DNA of 64,000 nucleotides, from assembly GCA_028691845.1 (NCBI GenBank), contig JAQUYL010000002.1, positions 123,284 to 187,283 of the forward strand, given 5' to 3'. The notes under the pieces were generated by a model, which was not told the origin of the DNA, made no database searches, and saw only the letters and a program-made list of their open reading frames with translations. Position 1 is the first letter of the stretch, and every line of letters starts with the position of its first letter. Source of the stretch: Opitutaceae bacterium (GTDB lineage: Bacteria > Verrucomicrobiota > Verrucomicrobiia > Opitutales > Opitutaceae). Below, piece after piece: positions 18,070-26,939 of this stretch. The position numbers and the translations under genes were made by a program.

Positions 18070-18726
18070 TTACTGGATGGCGGGCGAGGATTCCTGCGCG
18101 GATGCGCCGGCTCCGCCCGGTCGGGCCGCAGCGGTGACGAGCGCTTTCATGCTGTCGTCGAGAGGCCCCTGCAGACCGAGGCGCTGATGCGCAATCTCGC
18201 CTTCGGCGTTGAGGATGGTGATGACGTTGGAGTGGGAAAACGAGCCGTCGGGTTCCTGCCTGAAATTCACGCCAAGCAGGGCGGCGAGCTCCTTGACCCC
18301 ATTGTTGTCCCCATGCAACAGGGTCCACTGCGCGTCGAGGCGGCGGCTGTCGCGATAGGCCTTGAGACTTGCGGCGGTGTCGCGGACGACGTCGAAGGAG
18401 ACGAGCGCGAATTGGACCTGGGGACGCACGTTGGCGGGCAGAGCCTCGCGGAGGCGCGCCATGTCGGCGACCAGGAGCGGGCAGGCGTAACCGCAGGAGG
18501 CATAGAACATGACAAGCACGACCGGCCGGCCGCGGAGCTGGCCGAGGGCAAAGGATGCCCCGTCGTCGTTGGTCCACCGGGCATCGAGCTGATAGATCGA
18601 ATTGGCCGAGTACGCACCCGCCGGCTGTTCTTCACAACAACGGTGATTCGGGCGGAGCGGATCACCGGCCCGCATGCCTTGATTGAGGACGATGGTGGCA
18701 AGCAAAAGGGCACAGTTTTTTTTCAT
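18070..18726 (-). CDS. SCO1/SenC-family copper chaperone-like protein
   Basis: A 218-residue exported thioredoxin-fold protein. A signal peptide (MKKNCALLLATIVLNQGMRA) is followed by the SCO domain with FYASCGYACPLL (about residue 75), corresponding to the family CxxxC copper motif. Near residue 155 is the family position FSHSNVITILN, whose His is the third copper ligand. The family delivers copper to CuA or other cuproproteins or acts as a periplasmic thiol reductase. Beside nirK it may supply copper to the nitrite reductase (inference). The ATG overlaps the nirV stop by four bases, indicating translational coupling. Confidence 0.85.
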   Translation of the reverse strand: MKKNCALLLATIVLNQGMRAGDPLRPNHRCCEEQPAGAYSANSIYQLDARWTNDDGASFALGQLRGRPVVLVMFYASCGYACPLLVADMARLREALPANVRPQVQFALVSFDVVRDTAASLKAYRDSRRLDAQWTLLHGDNNGVKELAALLGVNFRQEPDGSFSHSNVITILNAEGEIAHQRLGLQGPLDDSMKALVTAAARPGGAGASAQESSPAIQ

Positions 18727-19544
18727 GGCGATAGATCCCGGGCGCAGCGGAAACCCAATGAGCTGGTGGTGTTGCTGGCGCGGAGGCTGCTGCGCAGGGC
18801 CAGGCGCATAAAAGCGGCGTAGTCGCCAGTGTCTTTTGCGCCGACGGAGCCGGAGCCGCAATAAAGGCTGCGGTCCAGGCCGGTGTCGGCGCGCGACTCG
18901 CCGGTCACCATGGCGCTGTTGAAATCATCGACCCACTCCCAGACCAGACCGAGCAGACCGCGGACACCGTAGAAATTCAGGCGGGCCATGGCGGCGTCCG
19001 GCAGAATGGCAGGAGTGGGGCGGGCGAGCCATTGATAGAGATCGCGATGCAATGTGGCGTCATTCTTCCCTTCCGGCCCGTCGTAGCCGGCGGAGGCGGC
19101 AAGTTCCCATTCGGCGATGGTGGGCAGGCGTTTGCCCTGCCATCGAGCATAAGCCCGGGCGGCGAACCACGAGATGCGAACAACCGGCGCACCGGGAGGA
19201 GCGTGCGGTCCGAGGTCAGTATTGCCGGCCCAATGCTCAAGGTAGGACTGGTCGGCGAAGAGCTGGCTCACCTGCGAGCGTTGCCACCGGGGATGGGTGA
19301 GCACGAACTGCAGGAAATCGGCATTGGTGACCGGTTGGACGTCGAGGTAAAACGCCGCGACGGGCACTTGCGCAGGATCCTTTTGCGCCCGAAGCAAGGG
19401 CGTGTGGTTGCCAGCCGGAATCAGAACCATGTCCGCAGGTGGAGCGGGTGGCAGGGCTGACAGGCCCGATACGACGAACAGCGCGCCCAGCCATGCGGCG
19501 CATCTGCGCTTGTCGTGGCTGAGCCAGGGGCGTAAGGGGGGCAT
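18723..19544 (-). CDS. nirV: NirV-like SUMF1/formylglycine-generating-enzyme-fold protein
   Basis: A 273-residue exported protein with an N-terminal hydrophobic segment and a SUMF1/FGE-sulfatase domain: MVLIPAGNHTPLL, QPVTNADFLQFV, APVVRISWFAARAYARWQGKRLPTIAEWELAA, WEWVDDFNS and a C-terminal SSLGFRCAR. Genes of this type directly downstream of nirK are called nirV in several denitrifiers; whether they modify or mature NirK is unknown. The catalytic cysteine pair of true formylglycine-generating enzymes is not obvious. The ATG at 19544 is taken because it precedes the hydrophobic signal; the frame is open 27 codons further. It lies 137 bases after nirK and is coupled to the SCO1 gene by a 4-base overlap. 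Confidence 0.8.
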   Translation of the reverse strand: MPPLRPWLSHDKRRCAAWLGALFVVSGLSALPPAPPADMVLIPAGNHTPLLRAQKDPAQVPVAAFYLDVQPVTNADFLQFVLTHPRWQRSQVSQLFADQSYLEHWAGNTDLGPHAPPGAPVVRISWFAARAYARWQGKRLPTIAEWELAASAGYDGPEGKNDATLHRDLYQWLARPTPAILPDAAMARLNFYGVRGLLGLVWEWVDDFNSAMVTGESRADTGLDRSLYCGSGSVGAKDTGDYAAFMRLALRSSLRASNTTSSLGFRCARDLSP

Positions 19545-19681
19545 GGCGGCGGGTGGGAAAAGGTGGAGCGCGGGCGGCGTGGGAGGACGCGGGCACCCGC
19601 GCTCCGGTGGTGGTGGGTGCCTCACTTTGGGGAGGTCCCTCCAAGCCCAATGGGAGGAATGGGGAAAGGGCAGGACATGGG

Positions 19682-21190
19682 CTAGGGGGTTTCGCGCCTG
19701 ACTCTCCGCACCTGATCGGCGGAATAGGCGTCACCAGTATTCCCCCACGAGTTGGTGACGTAGGTGAGCACATCGGCGATCTGCTGGTCGTTCAGCATGG
19801 CTTCCTGCGCGGGCATCGCACTGTTGAAGGTCTTGCCATTGACCGTGATGGGCCCAGTGAGGCCTTTGAGGACGATGCGGATAGGACGCTCGCGGTCGGC
19901 CTTGAGATAATCGGAGCCGGCCAGCGGAGGGAAGGCGCCGGGCAGGCCGTTGCCATCCGGCTGGTGGCAGGCAGAGCAGAGACTCGCGTAGACGCGTTTG
20001 CCGCGATCAACCTGCACTTTCTTGGTGAGGCCTGTGATGGCGGGATTATTTTTGATATCGGTGGCGATCCCGGTCTTGAGCTCGGCTTCGCGCTTGCCGG
20101 CTTCCGCTTGCGAGCCGAGATAGATCGCATCGATTTCCTTGCCGGAATAGATGACGCGGTTCTCCTCGCCGCTGACCTTGAGCATGCCGAGGGCCCCTTT
20201 GTTGAAGGCCCGGGAAATCGAATGATCAACCAGGACAAATGTGCCGGGCACATTGACCCTGAACTCGACGATGCTCGCGCCGCCTGCGGGGACGAGGGTG
20301 GTCTGCACGTTTTCCTGCACATACCTGGTTCCTCCCTCGGGGTAGACGCGGTCGAAGATCTCGCCGATGACGTGGAAGGAGGAAATGAGGTTTGGGCCGC
20401 CAACACCGAAGAAGAGGCGTACGGTTTCACCGACCCTGGCGGTCAGCGCATGGTCGCCGACCAGAGAGCCGACCGCGCCATTGAACACCACGTAGGTCGG
20501 ATGCTCATCGATGACCTTGGCCATGTCGAAGGGCTGCAACCCCTCCTCCCCGTAGCGGCCGACCGTGTAGAAATCGCCCTGCATCACATAGTATTCCTTG
20601 TCGACTGCTGGCAGGCCCTCCTTCGGCTCGACCAGGATCAAGCCGTACATGCCGTTGCCAATATGCATCGGCACAGGCGCGGTTGCGCAGTGGTAAACGA
20701 ACAGGCCCGGATTCAGCGCCTGAAAGGTGAACTGCGAGCTGTGACCGGGCGCGGTAAAGGTCGAGGCCGCCCCGCCGCCGGGGCCAGTCACCGCGTGCAG
20801 GTCGATGTTGTGGGGAAGCTTGTTCGACGGATGGTTGTTGAGGTGGAACTCAACGATATCGCCCTCGCGGATACGGATGAAACGGCCCGGGACTTCGCCG
20901 CCAAAAGTCCAGAAGGTGTAGTCAACTCCGTCAGCCATTTGCCTGACAACTTCACGCACCTCCAGGTTTACGACCACATGGGCGGAATACCGGCGTTTGA
21001 TTGGCGGGGGCACCTGGGGCGGCACGACGAGTACGGCCTGCTCCACGGGAAAGGCGGCGACATCGGGCGGAAGGATAACCGGGCCCTTGGTGTCGATTGG
21101 TGAGCCCTCCTGCTCTTGGCCCATGATTGCGGTGGCGAGAATAAGCGCTGTCAGGGGCGCTCCGACGAGGAGTGCTGTGCGCGGGTTCAT
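19682..21190 (-). CDS. nirK: Copper nitrite reductase with C-terminal cytochrome c domain
   Basis: Reduces nitrite to nitric oxide in the periplasm. Residues 1-25 form a signal/anchor. Two cupredoxin domains follow, with the type 1/type 2 copper segments [10 protein letters not shown] (about 130), [18 protein letters not shown] (about 167) and [13 protein letters not shown] (about 280). A fused c-type cytochrome domain lies at about 395-490 with the heme motif CSACH and, downstream, a candidate Met ligand in [11 protein letters not shown]. The 502-residue length fits the NirK-cytochrome fusion class, in which the heme feeds electrons to the type 1 copper. The ATG at 21190 precedes the signal. 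An FNR/DNR box at 21301-21314 lies 110 bases upstream, placing the unit under control of the local regulator. Confidence 0.95.
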   Translation of the reverse strand: MNPRTALLVGAPLTALILATAIMGQEQEGSPIDTKGPVILPPDVAAFPVEQAVLVVPPQVPPPIKRRYSAHVVVNLEVREVVRQMADGVDYTFWTFGGEVPGRFIRIREGDIVEFHLNNHPSNKLPHNIDLHAVTGPGGGAASTFTAPGHSSQFTFQALNPGLFVYHCATAPVPMHIGNGMYGLILVEPKEGLPAVDKEYYVMQGDFYTVGRYGEEGLQPFDMAKVIDEHPTYVVFNGAVGSLVGDHALTARVGETVRLFFGVGGPNLISSFHVIGEIFDRVYPEGGTRYVQENVQTTLVPAGGASIVEFRVNVPGTFVLVDHSISRAFNKGALGMLKVSGEENRVIYSGKEIDAIYLGSQAEAGKREAELKTGIATDIKNNPAITGLTKKVQVDRGKRVYASLCSACHQPDGNGLPGAFPPLAGSDYLKADRERPIRIVLKGLTGPITVNGKTFNSAMPAQEAMLNDQQIADVLTYVTNSWGNTGDAYSADQVRRVRRETP

Positions 21191-21300
21191 GGCGAAATAT
21201 TGTCTTTGGGGGACAGATGTCAAAAGGGCGTCCGGACGGTGCCGTTGGTCGCCATCATCTCTTTCCGCCACCAATCTAGGCGGATCCGGGCTTTCCCGCC

Positions 21301-21314
21301 TTGACTTGCATCAA
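21301..21314 (-). promoter_or_regulatory. FNR/DNR-type box upstream of nirK
   Basis: TTGACTTGCATCAA matches the TTGAY-N4-ATCAA dyad. It is non-coding, between the YwiC-like gene and nirK; its centre is 117 bases from the nirK ATG, which would give a leader of about 75 bases if activation is at -41.5. Confidence 0.75.
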
Positions 21315-21343
21315 GTGCTTCCGCGATCAGCTGGCGGCCCGGC

Positions 21344-22177
21344 CTACAGGCGATATGCAACCGCCAGAGCGATCAGGTAGACCGCGCCGAGCACAGCCTC
21401 GCTCCATCCTAAGATACGGGCACCGATGACCAGACGCCGGAAGCCAAGAAGGGCGCATGTCCGGCCCAACAGGAGGAGGGCAAGCCATAGGGCCGGGTCC
21501 GGAACCAGGCTCGCGCCAGCGAGAACCGACACCAGACCGGTCCCCGCGAGCGCAACCAGCAAAGAGAGGGCCGCGGAAGCGATCTGGCCTTTGGCGCGCC
21601 GGAGGTAAGTGCGCACCAATAATACGGCGGGCAGGCTGCGCACCATCATCAAGGCGGCCAGGGAAAGAGCCGGAGCTGCCGCCCAGTCGGCCAAGGTGGC
21701 GAAGGTTGCCGGCAATAAGGAGAAAGTGGCTGCGCCAGCCAGTTCAGCTGTGATTTCGCGGGCTTTGCCGCGCATGTCGCAAGCAGTGAAATATACGCCG
21801 AACGGCAGGCAGAGCAGTAGCGGCCAGAGATCCCGGCCGCCCCCGACCCGAGCGGCTGCCAGAAGTCCCGCTGCGGCCAAACCGCACGCGGAGATGAGCA
21901 CGGTTGCGGCGGCGCGTCTGGAAGGCAGGTCGGGAGCGGTAAGCGCAAGCCTGGCTGGACGTCGCGCGAGATATGCGGCGCAGGCACCGAAAGCCAGAGC
22001 AGCTCCGCCCCGGCTAGGCACGACGAGCAGGCCGAGCATGATAGGTTCCAGCGCGAGGGACCAGGAACCGTGTTCCTTCGGAAGATAAGACCAGACAGAC
22101 ATCTTTTGGAGTGGTGGTCTGGTTGGCCCCGGAAGGGGCGGGTGGGGAAGGAATGAGGCAGGGGACTCGACGCTCAT
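21344..22177 (-). CDS. YwiC-like integral membrane protein
   Basis: A 277-residue (or 252-residue, from the ATG at 22102) protein with eight or so hydrophobic helices. The conserved front part is WSYLPKEHGSWSLALEPIMLGLLV, characteristic of the YwiC-like family found near anaerobic respiration genes. Its function is unknown; transport or a UbiA-like membrane role has been suggested for such polytopic proteins. The start at 22177 is favoured because the box at 22216-22229 is centred 45 bases upstream, implying a very short leader; the family homology itself only requires the later ATG. It lies upstream of nirK on the same strand but has its own box. Confidence 0.7.
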   Translation of the reverse strand: MSVESPASFLPHPPLPGPTRPPLQKMSVWSYLPKEHGSWSLALEPIMLGLLVVPSRGGAALAFGACAAYLARRPARLALTAPDLPSRRAAATVLISACGLAAAGLLAAARVGGGRDLWPLLLCLPFGVYFTACDMRGKAREITAELAGAATFSLLPATFATLADWAAAPALSLAALMMVRSLPAVLLVRTYLRRAKGQIASAALSLLVALAGTGLVSVLAGASLVPDPALWLALLLLGRTCALLGFRRLVIGARILGWSEAVLGAVYLIALAVAYRL

Positions 22178-22215
22178 GGTTCCTCGCAGCATCACCGAGG
22201 CACGGGATGGAAGCC

Positions 22216-22229
22216 TTGATGTGCGTCAA
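22216..22229 (-). promoter_or_regulatory. FNR/DNR-type box upstream of ywiC-like gene
   Basis: TTGATGTGCGTCAA, matching the dyad at nine of ten fixed positions and differing from the box at 17041 only in the spacer. It is centred 45 bases from the ATG at 22177. Confidence 0.7.
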
Positions 22230-22313
22230 GCTTCAGCGTGGAGTCCATCTGTCTGCCGGCCAAACACGATGACGGCGCCGCAAAAGCTCCCTCTGAATCA
22301 TGGATGCCTCCTT

Positions 22314-22823
22314 TTAGCGGTTTATGACCGGTTGAAGATGAAGGGAGGTTTCGGCCGCGTTGAGGGCGAGCGTAACTTGAGTGGGAGTAATGCGCCGGAC
22401 GCGCAGCAATACGGGCGAACCCTGGTAGCGGGCGGACAGAATATCACCTTCCTTATAGGTGGATTCGTTGAGGACCACATGGAGACGGCCACCGATTTTT
22501 ACCAGGCCGTTAATCCGCAGGCCGTCGGCGACGTGTTGCAGGATGACGGAATCGGAAACGGGGATGGCCTCTGAAGTGATGGCTGATGAATCGGCCGATG
22601 GGGGGGCATCACGAGTGGTGGAGTCGACGGCTTCGCCGATGCGAAATGGATCGGTATGGGCAGCGGGACTGGGTGGCGGCCGCAATCGGTTCCGATAGAG
22701 GGTGTCGATCTTCGCGCGGGTCTGGGCGAGTTTCTCCGAACTGATCGGGGTGGCGGAGCCCCCGATCACGCCCAGGGTTGCAATCGTGCCAAGGCAAAGG
22801 AGCAGGCGGGGCGAGGGGATCAT
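22314..22823 (-). CDS. PilP-like exported protein of the pilus operon
   Basis: A 169-residue protein with a signal-like N-terminus (MIPSPRLLLCLGTIATLGVIGG), a Pro/Ser-rich middle and a C-terminal beta-rich domain (LRINGLVKIGGRLHVVLNESTYKEGDILSARYQG). This resembles PilP/GspC-type homology regions that link the inner-membrane assembly platform to the outer-membrane secretin. It is the last gene of the operon and its ATG overlaps the preceding stop by four bases (ATGA). Assignment rests on size, fold-type pattern and gene order M-N-O-P; sequence similarity is weak. Confidence 0.5.
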   Translation of the reverse strand: MIPSPRLLLCLGTIATLGVIGGSATPISSEKLAQTRAKIDTLYRNRLRPPPSPAAHTDPFRIGEAVDSTTRDAPPSADSSAITSEAIPVSDSVILQHVADGLRINGLVKIGGRLHVVLNESTYKEGDILSARYQGSPVLLRVRRITPTQVTLALNAAETSLHLQPVINR

Positions 22824-23383
22824 ATTTTGCAGAGGAGTTCGACGCTCAATTCGAGCAGAATGGAGGGACTCGCGACCTCGCGGCGGTTGAAACTGAAGCT
22901 GGTGATCTTGACCAGGCGGGGACCGGTCTCGATTCCGTGTAAAAATCCAGCCGTTTGTTCATAGGTGCCGGTGACCTTCAGGGTATAGGGAACGCTCTTG
23001 TACAGCGCTTCGGCTGGGGCGGGGGCCGAACTGAGTGGAGTTGGTTCGATGCTTTGGCAGCGAGCCTTCGTCTTGATGATGTCGAAATAAACATAGTTCC
23101 CTGGCAGGTCGGATTCGACGAATAGGTTATCATCGATCCGGCGGACGGTCTCCCGCACCAGGGTGAGCTCGCGGCGCAACGGTGAGCTCAAGGCGACGGT
23201 GGCGAGCACGGCCTGACCCTCGGTCGATCGTTCCTGGTAAATTTTGTTCAGGGTTTTAATATCCTGCCAGAGAAAGACCGAGGTTCCGGCCAGGAGCACA
23301 CTCAACGTCGCACAACTCACCCATAGCGGGTGAAGACGCATGAGCGCAGCAAGGTCGTTGAATTGCAGGCGGGGCATGGGCAT
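22820..23383 (-). CDS. PilO-like membrane protein
   Basis: A 187-residue bitopic protein: a short cytoplasmic start, one transmembrane helix (about residues 20-38), a coiled-coil-like stretch, then a C-terminal ferredoxin-like domain containing YTLKVTGTYEQTAGFLHGIETGPRLVKITSFSF. That last segment is the recognisable PilO pattern. PilO pairs with PilN in the inner-membrane alignment complex of type IV pili. It overlaps the PilN-like gene by one base and the PilP-like gene by four, so the three are translationally coupled. Confidence 0.6.
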   Translation of the reverse strand: MPMPRLQFNDLAALMRLHPLWVSCATLSVLLAGTSVFLWQDIKTLNKIYQERSTEGQAVLATVALSSPLRRELTLVRETVRRIDDNLFVESDLPGNYVYFDIIKTKARCQSIEPTPLSSAPAPAEALYKSVPYTLKVTGTYEQTAGFLHGIETGPRLVKITSFSFNRREVASPSILLELSVELLCKI

Positions 23384-23979
23384 CAGCGGGGGCGGAAGGT
23401 GACTTCAAATTTGAGGGCATTTTCGCCCGGCATGCCTTCCTTCATGTCAGTGACAAGGATTTCCCGGAAATAAGGGCCGATCTGCGCATCCCCGAGGAGG
23501 GTCTTGACATATTGTCCCAGGAGGCGACTGGCTGGGCCCGAAGATTCGAGCACACTGCCCAACATGATAATGGTGCCCGGCTCGCCTGACTTGACGATGT
23601 CGATGACCACCTTCTCCGGACGAGTGCGACCGAGTGCCGTCATGAACTCCGAGATGGACAGGGGCGTTTGCATGAGCGCGTAGGCTTCGTCGATCTTGGC
23701 AGATTCCTGGAAATATTCGCTCTGCATTTGTTGGATTTCGTTCACTTCGGCCTGCCGACTGTCCATGCGGATTTCCCAGTCTCGGATATACCCACGGAGG
23801 CTAAAATCCGAGTAAGCCAGCCAGAGAAATACCAGGAGCAGAATTCCGGCAACAGAGACAAACAATGTGTTGGCCAGGAAACGGGTGCCGACGAGCCGAT
23901 CCTCGGGGAGTTCCGCTTCGATCCGGCAATCCAGATGCCAGGGCTGGGAAAGATTGATCATGTCACGATTTCGACTCAT
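23383..23979 (-). CDS. PilN-like membrane protein
   Basis: A 198-residue protein that starts with a short cytoplasmic tail (MSRNRDMINLSQPW; PilN proteins carry an N-terminal INL motif that binds PilM). One transmembrane helix (about 34-56) follows, then a coiled coil and a periplasmic domain with ISEFMTALGRTRPEKVVIDIV, the typical Fimbrial-assembly region. The start overlaps the PilM-like gene by 17 bases. The INLxxPW-type start and gene order make PilN the best call. Confidence 0.6.
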   Translation of the reverse strand: MSRNRDMINLSQPWHLDCRIEAELPEDRLVGTRFLANTLFVSVAGILLLVFLWLAYSDFSLRGYIRDWEIRMDSRQAEVNEIQQMQSEYFQESAKIDEAYALMQTPLSISEFMTALGRTRPEKVVIDIVKSGEPGTIIMLGSVLESSGPASRLLGQYVKTLLGDAQIGPYFREILVTDMKEGMPGENALKFEVTFRPR

Positions 23980-25003
23980 GCACCGCCGGGGTTAGATTGG
24001 CCGCGAGGCTGAATACCGGCAACCAGCTGGCATTGAGGGCCGGGGGAGCGTCGGTGAGCTGCACGTTAACGGTGGGCAGCCAGGTGGCTAAATCGACGGC
24101 GATGGACTCAAGGTCGACAGCGGCGGCCAGAGCCTCGCCCAGCCAGGTCAGCTTGGAGGGGAGCTGGGCACAAAGCAGCGCGCCGACCCGCTGGCCGGTC
24201 TGCAATTCGTAGTAGTCGATGGCGGGCCGCAGATGCCGTGAAATCATTCGGACGAGGCGACGGCTGTGGCTGCGGAGATTTTCCGATGGGTTTCCAAGCT
24301 CCCGGAGGGCTGTCGCATGGTCCTCCAACATGAGAATTTTTTCGGCCGATTCAACGAGGGAGAGCAAGCCGTGCGGGAAAGAGGGGGGCGTGTGCACGCC
24401 GTCCTTGCCTAGGATGAACACGCGGGTTTGCTCCTGCTCTATCTCACATACTACGCCGGCATGCGGGTAGGCTTTGTACACGAGCAGCCGCATCAATCCG
24501 CCTAGCAGGGCAAGCGAATCGAGCTCCAGACGGCGTGGCCGGATGCCCAGTCGCAGCAGGCGGTGCTGCATTTCGCGGACGGAAGCCAGGGGCAGACCGA
24601 ACAGCAGACCCGGTCGGGGCGCCCCTTCAGAGGGCAGGAGGAATCCTTCAGAGGGGTGCAGGGCGGAAACGCACCATTCGCTGGCGGAAGACACACCGGC
24701 ATGCTGCGCCACCAGACCGCGCAGATATTCGGGTTCACCCAATCGGCGCAGTACCAGGTTGTCCCGCACCAGCACGCGTCCCTGGGGATGAAAGCCGCAG
24801 ATGCCGGGGACTAGATTTTTGGCGCGGCGCTCTGGGAAAGTTGTCTGAAGCCATTGGTTGAGGCCTTCCTCATCACCAGCGTCTACTTCGCAGAATGAGT
24901 CGAGCGACAGCGGTTGCTCCTCCATCTTGGCAACGCGTGCAAGCTGGACATGGCTCTCATAAAAATTAAGGAGGACGCCGCTGCGCGCTTGATGTTTGAA
25001 CAT
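23963..25003 (-). CDS. PilM-like actin-fold protein
   Basis: A 346-residue cytoplasmic protein without signal or membrane segments. Its order next to PilN/O/P-like genes, and segments such as GVVCEIEQEQTRVFILGKDGV (a phosphate-binding beta-hairpin-like region) and ISRHLRPAIDYYELQTGQRVGALLCAQLPS, fit PilM, the cytoplasmic ATP-binding member of the alignment complex. Similarity to well-studied PilM is low. The ATG at 25003 is preferred to an upstream in-frame alternative at 25036 because MFKHQARSGVLL aligns with the family start. It lies 100 bases downstream of the PilX-like gene. Confidence 0.55.
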   Translation of the reverse strand: MFKHQARSGVLLNFYESHVQLARVAKMEEQPLSLDSFCEVDAGDEEGLNQWLQTTFPERRAKNLVPGICGFHPQGRVLVRDNLVLRRLGEPEYLRGLVAQHAGVSSASEWCVSALHPSEGFLLPSEGAPRPGLLFGLPLASVREMQHRLLRLGIRPRRLELDSLALLGGLMRLLVYKAYPHAGVVCEIEQEQTRVFILGKDGVHTPPSFPHGLLSLVESAEKILMLEDHATALRELGNPSENLRSHSRRLVRMISRHLRPAIDYYELQTGQRVGALLCAQLPSKLTWLGEALAAAVDLESIAVDLATWLPTVNVQLTDAPPALNASWLPVFSLAANLTPAVHESKS

Positions 25004-25103
25004 GTTGGGAGGGATGACCGGTACGCCTGATACCAATCGTTAGGCTAGGGCAGGCGCACTGTCAATTAGCCCTCACCGGCAGTCCTTCCTCCCCGCCGGC
25101 ACA

Positions 25104-26393
25104 TCAGTTGCTCGAAATATTCGAAAGAAGGAACGGGGTTCTGACACCCGAAAACGTGCCGGTCGTGACAGTGCGCAGATCCGTGTCGTAGTGGATGACC
25201 GAATTATTGTTCACATTGACGCTGCCGGCCACGACGGCTCCATAAATGGTCGTGGTCATGGTCGTTCCTACCGTGAACGTGCCATTCGGAAAATAGATGA
25301 CACCGTAGAATGGAGTGTATGTCGAGATGTCCGGTACGGTCAGGCTCGCGGTGCCGTAGACGGCGAGCTTTTTGGGAGAGGTGGTGTTATTCTTGATCCC
25401 GCCCGCGTAAATGGCGATGTCCCCGCTGACGTACACCTCGAGGCTGCCGTTCGAGGTGATCTCAATTTGCGGGGTGCCGCCATACAGTCCGATGTAGAAG
25501 GTGCCCGTCACCGCCAGTTTCACCGGTCCGTCGACGGTGATCTTGGTTGCGCCGGTCAGATTCAGGTTTGTGGTGTAATACAGGGCGGGAGTCGTGTCTC
25601 CTGGGGTGCCGATGGTCACGGTGCCGCTGGGCAACAAGGTGCCGGCGCCGGTCGTGGCCACAACCGGGAACTGCGGCAGGTAAGCACTCGTGCCAATGCG
25701 GCTGGTGTCGATCTTCTTGGTGGGGGGCGTGCTGGGTCCGGTGACGGTGGCCCTCGTGCTGTAGGAGGGGGCGTTGCCATTGGTGGCGACGTAGCCGTAG
25801 ATCTTCGCGTTTGTCAGCGTGACACTCGTCCCGGATACGACCGCGCTCGCGGAACGATTGGTGGACATGTTATAGTCTCCGAGCGTGGAATCATAGCTGT
25901 CCACGGAGCCGGCGCTTGCAAACTTTACCAGACCGGAGGAACCGATCGCGGCGACGGCATTCGGGAAGAGCGATGCGGCGGTGCCGGTCGAGGAAAGGGT
26001 ACGGGTGGTCGTGGTGCCGTCGGCATTGGTCACGGTGCCCGTGACCTGAATGGGTCCGACCGTCGAGGTCCCGTTGTAATCGTTGATCGTGATGTTGGCT
26101 GATCCCGTGGCGCCACCATCGAATGTGAATCCGGAAACGGTCAGCGTAGCCGTCGTGCCATTTATGGTCCAACCGGTCCAGTTCTTGTTCGCCAGCGACC
26201 ACAGCGCCCGTTCGGTTCCGATCTCAGCGAGTTCGACGCCGTGGTCGCGCGACACATTGCGTTGGCTCAATTGCAGCGCATGATGACAAATCGTGATGTA
26301 GCTTGTCAGGGCGAGCGCCATGACCAGCATCCAGCACAGCGCGGCCAGCAAGACGGCGCCTCTTTCGATGTGTCTGGATCCCCGGAACATCAT
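25104..26393 (-). CDS. PilX-like pilus/secretion protein with long Thr/Gly-rich ectodomain
   Basis: A 429-residue protein. The first 40 residues (RGAVLLAALCWMLVMALALTSYITICH) form a prepilin-like hydrophobic helix of the PilX type, without the canonical Gly-Phe-Thr cleavage box. The rest is a low-complexity beta-rich ectodomain, rich in Thr, Gly, Ser and Asn. Its last third (VSGDIAIYAGGIKN, FYGVIYFPNGTFTVG, IYGAVVAGSVNVNNNS) resembles the repetitive beta-helix domain seen in pilus-associated surface proteins of this phylum. It may be a minor pilin or pilus-tip component. The start ATGATGA overlaps the preceding prepilin stop by four bases. Confidence 0.6.
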   Translation of the reverse strand: MMFRGSRHIERGAVLLAALCWMLVMALALTSYITICHHALQLSQRNVSRDHGVELAEIGTERALWSLANKNWTGWTINGTTATLTVSGFTFDGGATGSANITINDYNGTSTVGPIQVTGTVTNADGTTTTRTLSSTGTAASLFPNAVAAIGSSGLVKFASAGSVDSYDSTLGDYNMSTNRSASAVVSGTSVTLTNAKIYGYVATNGNAPSYSTRATVTGPSTPPTKKIDTSRIGTSAYLPQFPVVATTGAGTLLPSGTVTIGTPGDTTPALYYTTNLNLTGATKITVDGPVKLAVTGTFYIGLYGGTPQIEITSNGSLEVYVSGDIAIYAGGIKNNTTSPKKLAVYGTASLTVPDISTYTPFYGVIYFPNGTFTVGTTMTTTIYGAVVAGSVNVNNNSVIHYDTDLRTVTTGTFSGVRTPFLLSNISSN

Positions 26394-26935
26394 TGATAAA
26401 GTTCTCCGACGGGTTTGTTGCGGATCGCCATGCGGGGCGATGCGTAGGTGAAGCTGGATTGTGTCCCGTTGGCCGGCGAGCCTGCGGCGGTGGTGAAACT
26501 GACTTGGATTTGCCGCGTGCTTAGCGGCGTGGCGTTGACGGTGCCCGTTTTGCTAAAATAGCCAAAATTCAGCTGCGTCAGATCGGTCATCAGCACGACC
26601 GGCGTGTTGCTTTCGTAGGTCCGCGTCAAAGTGCCGGCGCCGTTATCGTAGGCATAGGTTACTATTGCCGAGCCACCACTGGACGGGACGACGGTCAGCT
26701 GGAGCTGGGACCCTGTGCTGGCTGAATCGACGGAGGATGCGGAAGCTACGTCATTGGTGAAGTATTGCAGGGCAAGATGGCTTTTCTGTTCGATCTGCTG
26801 TGCATTTGCCAGGCGGCCGAGATTTTTCCCCAGGAACAAGTAGGCAGAAGCAACCGCCGACATGATCATCAAGCCCAGTGTCATGGAGAGCACGATTTCC
26901 ACGAGCGTGAAGCCGGATGTGCCTTTTGTGTGCAT
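26390..26935 (-). CDS. PilW-like type IV prepilin
   Basis: A 181-residue minor prepilin. After a short basic leader the prepilin peptidase site is SGFTLVEIVLSMTLGLMIM, with cleavage after Gly, the essential Glu at +5 and a 20-residue hydrophobic helix. The globular part is small, with a Thr/Ser-rich beta region and PRMAIRNKPVGELYQ at the end. The ATG at 26935 (MHTKGTSGFTLVE) is chosen because it gives a normal short leader; the frame is open 30 codons further. It lies four bases after the PilV-like gene. Confidence 0.75.
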   Translation of the reverse strand: MHTKGTSGFTLVEIVLSMTLGLMIMSAVASAYLFLGKNLGRLANAQQIEQKSHLALQYFTNDVASASSVDSASTGSQLQLTVVPSSGGSAIVTYAYDNGAGTLTRTYESNTPVVLMTDLTQLNFGYFSKTGTVNATPLSTRQIQVSFTTAAGSPANGTQSSFTYASPRMAIRNKPVGELYQ

Positions 26936-26939
26936 CGCT

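Noticed and set aside
19553..21103. Plus-strand 516-codon frame opposite nirK
   Set aside because: Antisense shadow; the nirK copper and heme motifs are decisive for the other strand.
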